Assembly (NCBI GenBank): GCA_026770575.1
Contig: MU657250.1
Coordinates: 40,611-59,180, forward strand
Direction of reading: 5' to 3'
DNA: 18,570 nucleotides
DNA from: Pelagophyceae sp. CCMP2097
Taxonomy: Eukaryota; Sar; Pelagophyceae
Shown here: piece by piece, positions 18,185 to 18,570 of the stretch
How the letters are laid out: the number at the start of each line of letters is the position of its first letter
How positions within the stretch are numbered: the first letter of the stretch is position 1
Notes under the pieces: model-generated
What the model was told of the DNA's origin: nothing
Seen by the model: only the letters and a program-made list of their open reading frames with translations
The model's database searches: none
Made by a program: the position numbers and the translations under genes

Positions 18185-18570
18185 AGCGTCGAAGCGAGTA
18201 GAGTTTCTGTAGTGCCTCCAGAGGATTCTATCCTGCGCCTCCGCGCGCACCCCGGCGCACGAAGCAGCATCTCACCCGGAATAAACCTTACCGCCTTGCG
18301 GGCCGGCGGCCAGCCTGCCAGTGGTGTACTCTGCGTTTGAGTAGGGGCCCACAACTGATCCGTTGAACGAAAAAAGGCGGTGTGTGTTTACGTTTTTCTG
18401 GTCCCCCCCAAACTCTACTAATCGTCGGACCACAATACGGCCTATTACAAGAGCGCGCCGGAGGCACACGGAGGACCCGAAGGATACAGCCAAATCCCAT
18501 TGCAATGCCCACGTAAATAATTGAAATTATTTAACTAATCGCTGAACTTTCAAATCCTCCTTATCTTTAT
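18185..18570. other. 3' spacer after the coiled-coil gene
   Basis: I see no gene. The stretch turns AT-rich toward the end and contains a candidate polyadenylation signal, runs such as gaaaaaagg (near 18370) and a C-run near 18404. No TAGGAATTCCTA palindrome is present, which fits the pattern that it marks 5' rather than 3' flanks. Minus-strand frames of about 75 codons here have no start context or resemblance to a known family. Confidence 0.55.
18280..18285 (+). terminator. Candidate polyadenylation signal AATAAA
   Basis: AATAAA lies 96 bases after the TAA stop at 18182-18184 of the plus-strand coiled-coil gene, a plausible distance for a 3' UTR. Many algae do not use a strict AATAAA, so this remains a candidate. 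Confidence 0.4.

Noticed and set aside
18326..18334. gtactctgc shared with the 60-bp repeats at 4811 and 5041
   Set aside because: Only nine bases match and the flanks differ, so chance is sufficient.

Overview
This is nuclear DNA from a GC-rich, intron-rich eukaryotic microalga. I read five protein-coding genes made of very GC-rich exons, joined by about 30 short GT-AG introns (about 40-170 nt, many with a GTGCGT or GTGAG donor). The genes are separated by AT-rich spacers. The protein families (a membrane receptor with bacterial-type ligand-binding, EGF-like and Cys-rich parts, a secreted sialidase-like protein, giant Ala-rich coiled coils) and the compact GC-rich gene style suggest a stramenopile or haptophyte alga, perhaps a pelagophyte. 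That placement is inference.

Layout: 1-794 is an AT-rich spacer holding a 479-bp segment bounded by a 42-bp near-perfect inverted repeat (167-645). 795-2447 (+) is a five-exon secreted protein resembling a sialidase-type beta-propeller. 2448-2752 is a convergent 3' spacer. 2753-4679 (-) is an eight-exon family II (Mn-dependent, DHH-DHHA2) inorganic pyrophosphatase with all expected metal ligands. 4680-5081 is a spacer with three tandem palindromes and a 60-bp repeat that runs into the 3' end of the next gene. 5082-10448 (-) is a nine-exon, about 1550-residue receptor: signal peptide, periplasmic-binding-protein fold, EGF-like module, Cys-rich module, about eight membrane segments and a long cytoplasmic tail. 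10449-10743 is an AT-rich spacer. 10744-12015 (-) is a two-exon coiled-coil protein with a C-terminal EF-hand pair. 12016-12334 is a divergent promoter. 12335-18184 (+) is an eleven-exon, about 1720-1750-residue Ala/Arg/Glu-rich coiled-coil protein with a basic C-terminus. 18185-18570 is a 3' spacer with a candidate AATAAA.

The most striking signal links the genes. A perfect 12-bp palindrome, TAGGAATTCCTA, occurs six times with at least three near copies. I found it only in the spacers at the 5' ends of genes, and all five genes have it. I did not find it in exons, introns, the convergent 3' spacer or the terminal 3' spacer. It is a candidate shared promoter element or the trace of a small dispersed repeat. 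All exon models were built by eye from frame continuity, splice consensus and family resemblance, so individual junctions may be off.
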